Source of the DNA: Streptomyces humicola
Lineage (GTDB): Bacteria > Actinomycetota > Actinomycetes > Streptomycetales > Streptomycetaceae
Direction: 5' to 3'
Assembly (NCBI RefSeq): GCF_024436035.1
Contig: NZ_JANFNG010000023.1
Span: 33,550-97,549 of the forward strand
DNA length: 64,000 nt
In this document: in pieces, positions 17,596 through 25,609 of the stretch
Numbering within the stretch: the first letter of the stretch is position 1
Layout: every line of letters starts with the position of its first letter
The notes under the pieces: generated by a model
The model's input: only the letters and a program-made list of their open reading frames with translations
Told to the model about the DNA's origin: nothing
The model's database searches: none
Made by a program: the position numbers and the translations under genes

Positions 17596-18762
17596 TCAGC
17601 TCGTGGGCCGCTCGGCACCCACCACCCACATCGAGAAGAACTGGGATCCTCCCCCGTACGCATGCCCCAGCGCGCGGCGCGCGCCGTCCACCTGATGTTC
17701 CCCGGCCTGGCCGCGCACCTGCATCGCCGCCTCGGCGAAACGGATCATCCCGGATGCCCCGATGGGATTGGTGGACAGCACACCACCCGAGGGATTGACG
17801 GGCAGATCTCCCCCGATCTCCGTCACGCCGGACTCGGTGAGCTTCCAGCCCTCGCCCTCTGCCGCGAAGCCGAGGTTCTCCAGCCACATGGGCTCGTACC
17901 AGGAGAACGGCACGTACATCTCGACGGCGTCGATCTCGCGTCGCGGATCGGTGATCCCCGACTGGAGGAAGACGTCGGCGGCGCACTCCTTTCCCGCCCG
18001 CGGCGATACATAGTCCTTGCCGGCGAACATCGTGGGCTCACTGCGCATCGCCCCGCCGAGCACCCATGCCGGCCGGCGGGGTGCACGGCGCGCGCCGACG
18101 GCGTCGGTGAGCACCATGGCGCAGGCGCCGTCGGAGGAGGGACAGGTCTCGGAGTAGCGGATCGGGTCCCACAGCATCGGCGAGGACTGCACCTTCTCCA
18201 GCGTGATGTCCTTCTCGTGCAGATGGGCGTACGGGTTCTTCAGCGCGTTGCGCCGGTCCTTGTAGGCGACCAGCGATCCGATGGTGTCTGGTGCGCCGCT
18301 GCGGCGCATGTAGGCGCGCACATGCGGGGCGAAGAAGCCGCCCGCCCCGGCGAGCAGCGGCTGCTGGAACGGAATGGGCAGCGACAGACCCCACATGGCG
18401 TTGGACTCGGACTGCTTCTCGAAGGCGAGGGTGAGCACCGTGCGATGGACGCGGGCGGCGACGAGGTTGCAGGCGACCAGCGCCGTGGAGCCGCCGACCG
18501 AGCCTGCGGTGTGCACCCGCAGCATCGGCTTGCCCACCGCCCCGAGCGCATCGGCGAGATACAGCTCCGGCATCATCACGCCCTCGAAGAAATCGGGCGC
18601 CTTGCCGATGACCACGGCGTCGATGTCGGCCCACGTCAACTGCGCGTCGTCCAGGGCGCGTACCGCCGCCTCCCTCACCAGGCCCGCGATGGACACGTCC
18701 CGCCGGGCCGCTACGTGCTTGGTCTGGCCGATCCCGACGACGGCCACCGGCTCCTTCACCAT
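17596..18762 (-). CDS. Thiolase-fold lipid-transfer protein, Ltp2/Ltp3/Ltp4-like
   Basis: 388 aa, ATG 18762 (GTG 18765 also possible) after GGAGGGGG, sharing one base with the stop of the upstream thiolase gene. Thiolase superfamily by length and by VAVVGIGQTKHV, VNPSGGVLSTNPIGASG and LGHAYGGGSQFFSMW. Where condensing thiolases carry the nucleophilic Cys this protein reads VHTAGSVGGSTAL, so that Cys is missing, as in the steroid side-chain aldolase Ltp2. Probably a retro-aldolase or lipid-CoA-handling subunit with the neighbouring DUF35 protein (inference). Distal gene of the ech-DUF35-thiolase-thiolase operon. Confidence 0.85.
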   Translation of the reverse strand: MVKEPVAVVGIGQTKHVAARRDVSIAGLVREAAVRALDDAQLTWADIDAVVIGKAPDFFEGVMMPELYLADALGAVGKPMLRVHTAGSVGGSTALVACNLVAARVHRTVLTLAFEKQSESNAMWGLSLPIPFQQPLLAGAGGFFAPHVRAYMRRSGAPDTIGSLVAYKDRRNALKNPYAHLHEKDITLEKVQSSPMLWDPIRYSETCPSSDGACAMVLTDAVGARRAPRRPAWVLGGAMRSEPTMFAGKDYVSPRAGKECAADVFLQSGITDPRREIDAVEMYVPFSWYEPMWLENLGFAAEGEGWKLTESGVTEIGGDLPVNPSGGVLSTNPIGASGMIRFAEAAMQVRGQAGEHQVDGARRALGHAYGGGSQFFSMWVVGAERPTS

Positions 18763-19820
18763 CACCGATCCCCCTCCAGGACGGCCACCAGGTTCTGTTG
18801 CAGGCACGGGCCCGAGGTCGCGTGGGCGAGCGCCCTGCGTGACGCGCCGCGGTGGATGCACGCGGCGGCCTCGCCGATGCGGATCAGCCCCGCGGCCATC
18901 ACGGGGTTGGCGGCGAGCGCACCGCCCGACGGGTTGACGTCCACCTCGTCGCCGAGGCGCAGTGCCTTGCGCAGCACCACCTCCTGGGAGGTGAAGGGCG
19001 CGTGGAGCTCGGCGGTATCGACGGGGGCGTCGAAGGCTCCGGCCCGCTCCGCCGCCAGCCGGGTGGACGGCGAGTCGGTGAGGTCGCGCACGCCCAGGCC
19101 GTGCGGCTCGGTGCGGTGGTCCATACCGCGGATCCACGCAGGGTGCGGGCACAGCCGGCGGGCGGTGTCGCCTGCGGCGAGTACGACGGCGGCAGCGCCG
19201 TCGCCCACCGGCGGGCAGTCGTGGCGCCGCAGCGGCTGGACGACATAGTCGGCGGTGAGGAGTTCGGCCGTCGGCGGTGAACTCGCGAGCTGCGCATGCG
19301 GGTTGTCCTGCGCGGAGCCTCTGCTGCGTGCGGCGATGCCGGCGAGCCGGCGTTCGTCGGTGTGGCCCGCGTCGATGAGCGCCTGCGCTTGGAGCGCCGC
19401 CAGTGAGACCGAGTCCGGCCACAGGGGCGCGACGTAGTACGGGTCGAGCTGGCGGCTGAGGACGTCCCGCAGTTCGCCCGGCGAGGACTTCCCGTAGGAG
19501 TAGACGAGTGCCGTCTCCGCCTCGCCGGTCAGGATCTTCACCCATGCCTCGTAGAGCGCCCACGCCCCGTCCGTCTCGACGTGGGATTCGGAGATGGGCG
19601 GCCAGGCACCGACGCCGTCGAGCGCCATGGTGAACGAGAAGGCACGGCCGGCGAGATAGTCGCACGATCCCGAACAGGTGAAGTCGATCTCGGAGGTGGT
19701 CAGCCCGACCTGTCCGAGCGCGTCGTGCAGCACCGGCATCAGCATCTCCACCTCGGACGTCTCCTCCGAGGTGCGGGTGTGCCGGCTCTGCGCGAACGCG
19801 ACGACCGCAACGTCCCTCAT
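18762..19820 (-). CDS. Thiolase-fold protein, Ltp-like (second copy)
   Basis: 352 aa. Thiolase-like segments MRDVAVVAFAQSRHTRTSEE, PPVGDGAAAVVLAAGDTARR and DVNPSGGALAANPVMAAGLI. The nucleophile region reads PISESHVETDGAWALYEAW, without the catalytic Cys, and the usual C-terminal CxGG block is replaced by ATSGPCLQQNLVAV. It starts within the DUF35 gene 3' end (4-nt overlap) and abuts the second thiolase gene. Two Ltp-like proteins plus DUF35 recall Rv3521-Rv3523 of M. tuberculosis, from memory. Confidence 0.85.
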   Translation of the reverse strand: MRDVAVVAFAQSRHTRTSEETSEVEMLMPVLHDALGQVGLTTSEIDFTCSGSCDYLAGRAFSFTMALDGVGAWPPISESHVETDGAWALYEAWVKILTGEAETALVYSYGKSSPGELRDVLSRQLDPYYVAPLWPDSVSLAALQAQALIDAGHTDERRLAGIAARSRGSAQDNPHAQLASSPPTAELLTADYVVQPLRRHDCPPVGDGAAAVVLAAGDTARRLCPHPAWIRGMDHRTEPHGLGVRDLTDSPSTRLAAERAGAFDAPVDTAELHAPFTSQEVVLRKALRLGDEVDVNPSGGALAANPVMAAGLIRIGEAAACIHRGASRRALAHATSGPCLQQNLVAVLEGDR

Positions 19821-20767
19821 AGCAGCTCCCTGTACGAGTCGTAGTCGGCGTCCGGCTCACCGGTGGGGCGGTAGTGGTCCGGATGGCGGCCGCCCTCGGT
19901 CCACACCGGTTCCACGCGCATCCCCATGCGCACCTGGTCGTAAGGGATTCCGCCGATGCGGCCGTGCAGGGCGAGATCGGCGCCGTCGAGCGCGATGTGC
20001 ACGTAGACGTACGGCACCTCGATGTCCACGTTCTTCGCCTTGATGTTGACGACGCAGAAGGTGGTGACCGTGCCGCGCGGTCCGACCTCGACCTGCTCGT
20101 CGGTGGCGACCCCGCAGGTGGGGCATGCGCCGCGGGGCGGGACGTAGACCTTGCGGCAGGAGGGGCAGCGTTCGCCGATGGTCTTCCGTCCGGCGAGCGC
20201 GGTGATGTAGCGGGACTGCGCGCGGCCCGGGAAGTAGGTGTAGTCGAGCCGGGCGGGGGCGGTGATGCCGGTCACCGGATCGGCGAACTCACCGCTGTGC
20301 GGCCGCGCTTCATGCGTCGTCGGGCCATCGTCGTCCGGCTCGAAGCACGCGATGTCGGTGATGGCGCCTTCCCGTTCCAGCGCCCAGCGGATGCGCACCC
20401 GCATCCCGGTGCGCACGCTCTGCGCACCGCCGGGCGCGTCCAGCGCGTGCAGCAGGGCGGTGTCGGCGCCGTCCAGCCGGACCAGCACCCAGGCGAACGC
20501 CCGGTCCAGTGGCTGACAGGGACGCGGTTGCGGGTTCCAGGCCCAGGCGGTGACGGTGCCGGCGGTACCGACCTCGACGAGTTCGCGGATCTCCTCGGCG
20601 GTCACCGGGTCGTATTCGGCGGGTGGTACGAGCACCCGTCCGTCGGCCGTGCGGACTCCCAGCACGCTGCGTTCACGCAGCCCGGTCAGGAATGCGCTCT
20701 GCACCGGCCCGAGGGAACGGGTGAACGGGAACTCGACGACCAGCGGGGCACTCAGGACGTCCGGCAT
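19817..20767 (-). CDS. Zn-ribbon OB-fold protein with two DUF35 modules
   Basis: 316 aa from ATG 20767, placed after GGAGG at about 20777-20781; a start at 20788 would put that site inside the gene. The C-terminal half (about 170-310) is a full DUF35 unit: rubredoxin-like ERCPSCRKVYVPPRGACPTC then an OB fold (GPRGTVTTFCVVNIKA). The N-terminal half (10-150) repeats the layout (VLVPPAEYDP, GTAGTVTAWAWN) but has lost the cysteines. Known DUF35 proteins pair with Ltp2-type thiolases in side-chain-cleaving aldolases or act as acyl-CoA binding partners. It overlaps the thiolase gene by 4 nt. Confidence 0.87.
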   Translation of the reverse strand: MPDVLSAPLVVEFPFTRSLGPVQSAFLTGLRERSVLGVRTADGRVLVPPAEYDPVTAEEIRELVEVGTAGTVTAWAWNPQPRPCQPLDRAFAWVLVRLDGADTALLHALDAPGGAQSVRTGMRVRIRWALEREGAITDIACFEPDDDGPTTHEARPHSGEFADPVTGITAPARLDYTYFPGRAQSRYITALAGRKTIGERCPSCRKVYVPPRGACPTCGVATDEQVEVGPRGTVTTFCVVNIKAKNVDIEVPYVYVHIALDGADLALHGRIGGIPYDQVRMGMRVEPVWTEGGRHPDHYRPTGEPDADYDSYRELL

Positions 20768-20787
20768 GGGCGTATGCCCTCCTCTCA

Positions 20788-21591
20788 TCAGGCGCGGCGG
20801 AAGACCGGGGGCCGCTTCTCCGCGAAGGCTCTGGAGCCCTCCTTGGCGTCTGCCGTGTCGAAGACCGGCCAGCCGCGCTCCAGTTCGCGCTCCAGCCCCT
20901 CGGTCTCGGTCAGTTCGGCGGTCTCGTAGACGGACACCTTGACCGCCTCGACCGCGAGCGGGCCGTTGGCGTTGACCAGCTCGGCGGTCTCCAGGGCCTT
21001 CGCCAGCGCCTGGCCGTCCGGGACGACATGCCCGATCAGGCCGATCCGCTCCGCCTCCGCCGCCGTGTACGGACGGCCGGTGAGCAGCATCTCCAGCGCA
21101 TGGGTGCGCGGGATCTGCCGGGCGAGGCGCACGGTCGACCCGCCGATGGGGAAGAGCCCGCGCCGTACCTCGTACAGGCCGAAGACGGCGCTCTCGGCCG
21201 CGATGCGGATGTCGGTGCCCTGCAGCATCTCGGTGCCGCCCGCGACGCAGTGCCCCTCGACGGCCGCGATCACCGGTTTGCGCGGGCGGTGGTGGCGCAG
21301 CATCGCCTTCCAGTGCAGATCCGGGTCGGCCTTGAGGCGGTCGCGGTGGGGGTCGCCGTCGAGGCGTCCTCCTCCGGCGAGAGCCTTGAGGTCCATCCCG
21401 GCGCAGAAGGTGCCGCCCGCCCCGGTGAGGACGACGGAGCGTATGGAGTCGTCCTCGTCCGCCTCGGTCCAGCCGTCGTACAGTCCCACCAGCATGGGCA
21501 GCGACAGGGCGTTCTTGGCCTCCGGCCGGTTGAGGGTCAGTACGAGCGTCGCGCCCACGCGCTCCACGGTGAGGTGTTCGGTGCCGCCCAT
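20788..21591 (-). CDS. Enoyl-CoA hydratase, EchA19-like
   Basis: 267 aa crotonase. Oxyanion-hole segments TGAGGTFCAGMDLKAL near residue 55 and AAVEGHCVAGGTEMLQGTD near 112. From memory it resembles mycobacterial EchA19 closely (GTEMLQGTDIRIA, RLARQIPRTHALEMLLTGR, GLIGHVVPDGQALAKALE), which hydrates a steroid side-chain enoyl-CoA. First gene of the operon leading to DUF35 and both thiolases. It is divergent from the FadD19-like ligase, the same pairing as Rv3516/Rv3515c. The shared promoter region has a KstR-like box and a CTGAC-N5-GTCAG operator. Confidence 0.9.
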   Translation of the reverse strand: MGGTEHLTVERVGATLVLTLNRPEAKNALSLPMLVGLYDGWTEADEDDSIRSVVLTGAGGTFCAGMDLKALAGGGRLDGDPHRDRLKADPDLHWKAMLRHHRPRKPVIAAVEGHCVAGGTEMLQGTDIRIAAESAVFGLYEVRRGLFPIGGSTVRLARQIPRTHALEMLLTGRPYTAAEAERIGLIGHVVPDGQALAKALETAELVNANGPLAVEAVKVSVYETAELTETEGLERELERGWPVFDTADAKEGSRAFAEKRPPVFRRA

Positions 21592-21626
21592 CGCGCCTCG
21601 TCTCCTCCGGTCGGGCCGTCCAGACC

Positions 21627-21640
21627 TAGAACAGGTTGCA
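21627..21640. promoter_or_regulatory. KstR-like box
   Basis: TAGAACAGGTTGCA fits TnnAACnnGTTnnA, the pattern recalled for the steroid-catabolism repressor KstR. It is 36-49 bp upstream of the EchA19-like start and overlaps the likely -10 region for that gene (TTGACC on the minus strand lies about 18 bp further upstream). Confidence 0.55.
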
Positions 21641-21667
21641 GTAGGCGCAGGTCAAGTTCAATAGTTT

Positions 21668-21684
21668 TCTGACTATGAGTCAGA
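21668..21684. promoter_or_regulatory. Palindromic operator TCTGACT-ATG-AGTCAGA
   Basis: Perfect 7-bp arms around ATG, with core CTGAC-N5-GTCAG. It lies midway between the divergent ech and fadD19-like starts. The same core recurs at 28326-28340 and 47381-47395. Likely the site of a TetR-type repressor not encoded nearby (inference). Confidence 0.7.
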
Positions 21685-21784
21685 TTGGCTCGCTGGTGGC
21701 TCTTCCCACCTCGCGCGCCGGGGGTTCTAATGGCCGCCACGCGGAGGCGGGCCGGAACCACGAGCGCAGGGGAGCTGATGAGCT

Positions 21785-23416
21785 GTGGAATACAACCTTG
21801 CCGACCTCTTCGAGTCGATCGTCGACACGGTTCCGGACCGTGAGGCGCTGGTCCACATCGACCACCCCGGCACGGGCACGGAGCGCCGGCTCACCTACGC
21901 GGAGCTCGACGCGGCCGCCAACCGCATCGCCCACCACCTGGCGGCGAACGGCATCCGTTCGGGCGACCATGTCGGCCTGCACCTCTACAACTGCGTCGAA
22001 TACCTGCAGACCGCGCTCGCCTGTCTGAAGATCCGCGCCGTCCCGGTCAACGTCAACTACCGCTATGTGCAAGACGAACTGGTGTACCTCTACCGCGACG
22101 CGGAGCTCGTCGCCCTCGTCTACGACGCGGAGTTCAGCGAACGCGTCGCCGCCGCGGCACCGCAGGCACCGACGCTGCGCCATCTGCTGCGCGTCGGCGC
22201 GCCGCCGCCCGGGGGCGCCGCGCCCGCGCCGGCTCCCGTCGACTTCGCGGACGCCGCGGCGTCGGCGTCCGACGAGCGCGACTTCGGGCCGCGCTCGCCC
22301 GACGACCAGATCGTCATCTACACGGGTGGGACCACCGGCATGCCGAAGGGGGTGATGTGGCGGGCCGAGGACCTGTTCTTCTCCGGTCTCGGCGGCGGCG
22401 CGCCGACCGGCGAGCCGGTCAAGCGCCCCGAGGAGCTCGCCGAACGCGTCGCGGCGGGCGGTGAGGGCATCGTCTTCTTCCCCACCGCGCCGCTGATGCA
22501 CGGCACCTCCATGCTCACCGCGTTCATCGGCTTCTTCTTCGGCCAGAAGGTCGTCCTGCACTGCAAGTACGTCCCGGAGGAGGTGCTGCGCACCGTCGAG
22601 CGCGAGCGCGTGACCAGCATCTCGCTCGTCGGCGACGCAATGCTGCGGCCGCTCGCGGACGCGCTGGCAGGCGCGTTGAAGGGCGTCGACTGCTCATCGT
22701 TGTTCTCGATCTCCAGCTCCGGCGCGGTCCTCTCGCAGACGGTGCGCGACCACGTGCAGCAGCTGATCCCGAACGTGATGCTGCTCAACAACTTCGGCTC
22801 GTCCGAGTCCGGTTTCAACGGCACCGCGACGGACGACTCCGGACCCGGCAGGGGATTCCGCCTGCGGGTCAACTCCCGGACGGCGGTGGTCGATCCGGCG
22901 ACATACGACCCGGTGGCGCCGGGCCAGGTGGGCCGGCTCGCCCAGCGCGGGCACGTACCGCTCGGCTACTACAACGACCCGAAGAAGACCGCTGAGACCT
23001 TCTTCCGCAGCGAGGACGGCGAGCGGTGGGTGCTGCTCGGCGACATGGCGACCGTGGACGCCGACGGCATCGTCACCGTGCTCGGCCGCGGCTCGCAGTG
23101 CATCAACACCGGCGGCGAGAAGGTCTATCCGGAGGAGGTCGAGGAGGCGCTCAAGGCCCACCCTGACGTGTACGACGCACTGGTCGCCGGCGTCCCCGAC
23201 GACACCTGGGGCAACCGTGTCGCCGCCGTCGTCCAGCCGCGCGACGGGGCCGAGCCGCCCACCCTGGAACAGATACAGGCGCACTGCCGCACCAGGCTCG
23301 CCGGATACAAGATCCCGCGCACCCTGGTGGTCACCGAGCACATCCAGCGCTCGCCGAGCGGCAAGGCGGACTACCGCTGGGCGCGGGCCGTCGCCTCCGG
23401 AACGCTGCGGGCCTGA
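21785..23416 (+). CDS. Acyl-CoA synthetase, FadD19-like
   Basis: 543 aa from GTG 21785 after GGGGAG. Adenylate-forming motifs: P-loop YTGGTTGMPKGVMWR near 178, FGSSESGFNGT near 338, GDMATVDADGIVTVLGRGS near 420 and a C-terminal catalytic-lysine segment RSPSGKADYRW near 523. The order and wording of these segments closely follow mycobacterial FadD19, a ligase activating the C-24-branched or C-26 sterol side chain. It therefore probably makes a steroid- or isoprenoid-acyl-CoA from a free acid, ATP and CoA. Its 3' end overlaps the convergent permease gene by 46 bp. Confidence 0.9.
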   Translation: MEYNLADLFESIVDTVPDREALVHIDHPGTGTERRLTYAELDAAANRIAHHLAANGIRSGDHVGLHLYNCVEYLQTALACLKIRAVPVNVNYRYVQDELVYLYRDAELVALVYDAEFSERVAAAAPQAPTLRHLLRVGAPPPGGAAPAPAPVDFADAAASASDERDFGPRSPDDQIVIYTGGTTGMPKGVMWRAEDLFFSGLGGGAPTGEPVKRPEELAERVAAGGEGIVFFPTAPLMHGTSMLTAFIGFFFGQKVVLHCKYVPEEVLRTVERERVTSISLVGDAMLRPLADALAGALKGVDCSSLFSISSSGAVLSQTVRDHVQQLIPNVMLLNNFGSSESGFNGTATDDSGPGRGFRLRVNSRTAVVDPATYDPVAPGQVGRLAQRGHVPLGYYNDPKKTAETFFRSEDGERWVLLGDMATVDADGIVTVLGRGSQCINTGGEKVYPEEVEEALKAHPDVYDALVAGVPDDTWGNRVAAVVQPRDGAEPPTLEQIQAHCRTRLAGYKIPRTLVVTEHIQRSPSGKADYRWARAVASGTLRA

Positions 23417-24183
23417 GCCGGTGCCGGCGCCATCGGGTATCTGCTTCTCGTCCGCAGGTGGAGCACGGTCAGACCGACCAGCGCCGTGCCGGCGAGCCAG
23501 GCCGCGGCGAGTGCGGTGTACGGCCACGGGGTGTGCCGGGTGAACCCCGCGCCCACGGCGGACTGCATGGGCCCGTAGGCCGGGAAGTAGCGCAGCACGC
23601 TCTTGTCCGCTGCCGGATTGCCCATCGGGTTCTGGATGGTGGTGTCGACGAGACTGGTCATGACGATCACGAACATCCCCTCCAACTGGCCGGGAAGGGC
23701 GACCGCGACGAGGATCCCGAGCCCGCCGTAGGCGAAGGCCGCGGCGAGCAGGCTGAGGCCGAGCGGCAGCAACTGCTCCGGCGTCCAGAACATCCTCACC
23801 AGCGCGGTGGTGTAGGCGGTGGTGAGGAAGGCGACGACGGTGAGCATGGTGAGCTTGGCGGCCAGCAGCGACCTGGCCGGGAACCCGCAGTGGATCAGGC
23901 GGCGTTCGAAGGGCGCGCAGCGGCGGGCCGCGGAAAACATCATGAACCCGACGATCAGGGTGACCGCGTTGAGGGCTCCGGTGAGCAGCGACAGATGCTG
24001 CCCGTCGACGCCGAGCGTCCGATCGCCCGCGCGGTAGTGGAAGGCGACCGCCGTATGCGGGACGACCCAGTCCATCAGCGCCACCCAGAGCGGCACGAAG
24101 GCGGCGACGAGAGTGAGAGCGAAGCGGTTGCCGGCCTGCTCGGCGAGCGCGTACCGGGTGGCCAGCCGGTAGGGGCGCATCAC
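23371..24183 (-). CDS. ABC transporter permease (ABC-2 type)
   Basis: 270 aa from GTG 24183 overlapping the ATPase stop by 4 nt; ATG 24180 is an alternative. About six hydrophobic segments (LTGALNAVTLIVGFMMFSAA, LLPLGLSLLAAAFAYGGLGI, FVIVMTSLVDTTIQNPMGNP). Forms an exporter with the adjacent ATPase. Substrate unknown. The ABC pair plus a methyltransferase form a separate minus-strand unit inside the catabolic block. Confidence 0.82.
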   Translation of the reverse strand: MMRPYRLATRYALAEQAGNRFALTLVAAFVPLWVALMDWVVPHTAVAFHYRAGDRTLGVDGQHLSLLTGALNAVTLIVGFMMFSAARRCAPFERRLIHCGFPARSLLAAKLTMLTVVAFLTTAYTTALVRMFWTPEQLLPLGLSLLAAAFAYGGLGILVAVALPGQLEGMFVIVMTSLVDTTIQNPMGNPAADKSVLRYFPAYGPMQSAVGAGFTRHTPWPYTALAAAWLAGTALVGLTVLHLRTRSRYPMAPAPAQARSVPEATARAQR

Positions 24184-24824
24184 CGGGCGAGCTCCCGCCG
24201 GGAGCTGGGCGCCTCGGGCTCCGCCTCGTGCAGCGTCCCGTCGGCGAGGTGGTGGATCCGGTCGAGGCGGCTACGGTCGAAGACCAGGTGCGAGACGACG
24301 AGGACGGCGGTGCCCTGAGCACGCAACTCGTCGGCGAGCCGCCAGAACCGCAGGTAGGTCTCCCAGTCGAAGCCCTGGTACGGCTCGTCGAGGAGCAGCA
24401 GACCGGGGTTGTGCATCAGGGCGAGCACGAGATGGAGTTTCTGCCGGGTTCCTCCGCTGAGGGTCCGCACGCGTGAGCCGAGCCGGTCGGTGAAGGCGAA
24501 CCGGTCGAGGAGCGCCAGGGCGCGGTCGAGGCCGGGGAGCCGGTAGGCGAGCTGGAAGTAGCGCAGGTGCTGGTCGACGGTGAGGGAGGGATTGAGCACG
24601 GGTTGCTGCGAGCAGTAGCCGAGCGTGGCTCGACGGACCACGGATCCGCCGTCGGGGCGCTGACGACCCGCGAGGATCCGCAGCAGCGTGGACTTGCCCG
24701 CGCCGTTCTCACCCACCACTCCCACCAGGCTCCCGGCCTCGACGTCGAAGCGCACTCCGCGCAGCACCTGCCGTCCCCGGTACGAGGCCCGCAGCTCGTG
24801 GGCGGTCAGAACGGTGTCGCCCAC
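24180..24824 (-). CDS. ABC transporter ATP-binding protein
   Basis: 214 aa, one nucleotide-binding domain. Walker A GENGAGKST near residue 38, Q-loop YCSQQP, signature LSGGTRQK near 122, Walker B LLLLDEP near 143, H-loop VVSH. Partner of the downstream permease. The start lies inside the methyltransferase 3' end (19-bp overlap), so the three genes are coupled. Confidence 0.92.
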   Translation of the reverse strand: MGDTVLTAHELRASYRGRQVLRGVRFDVEAGSLVGVVGENGAGKSTLLRILAGRQRPDGGSVVRRATLGYCSQQPVLNPSLTVDQHLRYFQLAYRLPGLDRALALLDRFAFTDRLGSRVRTLSGGTRQKLHLVLALMHNPGLLLLDEPYQGFDWETYLRFWRLADELRAQGTAVLVVSHLVFDRSRLDRIHHLADGTLHEAEPEAPSSRRELAR

Positions 24825-25546
24825 GCGGTACCCGCCTTCTCGGCCTCGGGTGACTGCGCCGGCACGGCGGGCCGCGCGGGTTTGCGATACCGGGCGCGGA
24901 TGTTCTGCGGCCCGCGGCGTACGGACTGCGCTTCGAACAGCGCCGCGGCGATCGCCTCGGTGGCGATGCGGCGCCGCCCCCGCATCACCGGCCGCCAGAG
25001 GAAGAGCACGAGGTGGCCTCCGGGCCGCAGCACCCGGTGGGCCTCGCCCAGCGCGCCCGGCGGATCGGGCATCTCCTCCAGGCTGTAGCCGTAGAAGAGC
25101 ACGTCCACGCTCTCGTCCGCGAGCGGCAGCCGCTGCCCGTCGCCGCCCAGCGGCGCGACGCGCGCGGCGGGACGGCCGCGCAGCCGCCGGCGCACCGCCT
25201 TGGGTACGCCCGCGGGTTCGGGGTCGAGGGCGACCAGCAGCCCGCCGCGGCCCAAGTGGCGGGCGAGGCGGGCGGTGTAGAAGGCGCCGCCGCTGCCGAC
25301 CTCGACGCAGCGGGTGCCCGGCGCGACCGGCACCCAGCGCACATCACGCCGTACCAGGTCCCACCCGAGCAGTGCACGCGGCAGCGGATGGCTGATCAGC
25401 GCATACAGGGCCGCGGGGGTCCGCCACCGGCGGCGGCCGCGCTTCTGCACGGGCCGCGGCCGCCGGGACGGCGGTTGGAGCAGTCCCGCACCGAGAATGC
25501 CGAGGAGGATGCTCAGGGGGCGGCGGAGGCGCATGGCGGGGCTCAC
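24806..25546 (-). CDS. SAM-dependent class I methyltransferase
   Basis: 246 aa from GTG 25546; ATG 25534 is possible. The Arg-rich N-terminus has a short hydrophobic stretch (SILLGILGAGLLQPP). Methyltransferase motif I VEVGSGGAFYTARLARHLG near 80, acidic motif II VALDPEP, then SVDVLFYGYSLEEMPDPPGA and RVLRPGGHLVLFLWRP. Resembles UbiE/type-11 enzymes acting on a lipid or quinone-like acceptor, but the substrate is not evident. Head of a coupled unit with the ABC exporter, hinting that the methylated product is exported (inference). Confidence 0.85.
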   Translation of the reverse strand: MSPAMRLRRPLSILLGILGAGLLQPPSRRPRPVQKRGRRRWRTPAALYALISHPLPRALLGWDLVRRDVRWVPVAPGTRCVEVGSGGAFYTARLARHLGRGGLLVALDPEPAGVPKAVRRRLRGRPAARVAPLGGDGQRLPLADESVDVLFYGYSLEEMPDPPGALGEAHRVLRPGGHLVLFLWRPVMRGRRRIATEAIAAALFEAQSVRRGPQNIRARYRKPARPAVPAQSPEAEKAGTAWATPF

Positions 25547-25609
25547 ACCCAGTCAATCGAGGCCGATCCCGTGGGGACACCCAAAGTCACCCGATCGGCG
25601 GCCAGGATT

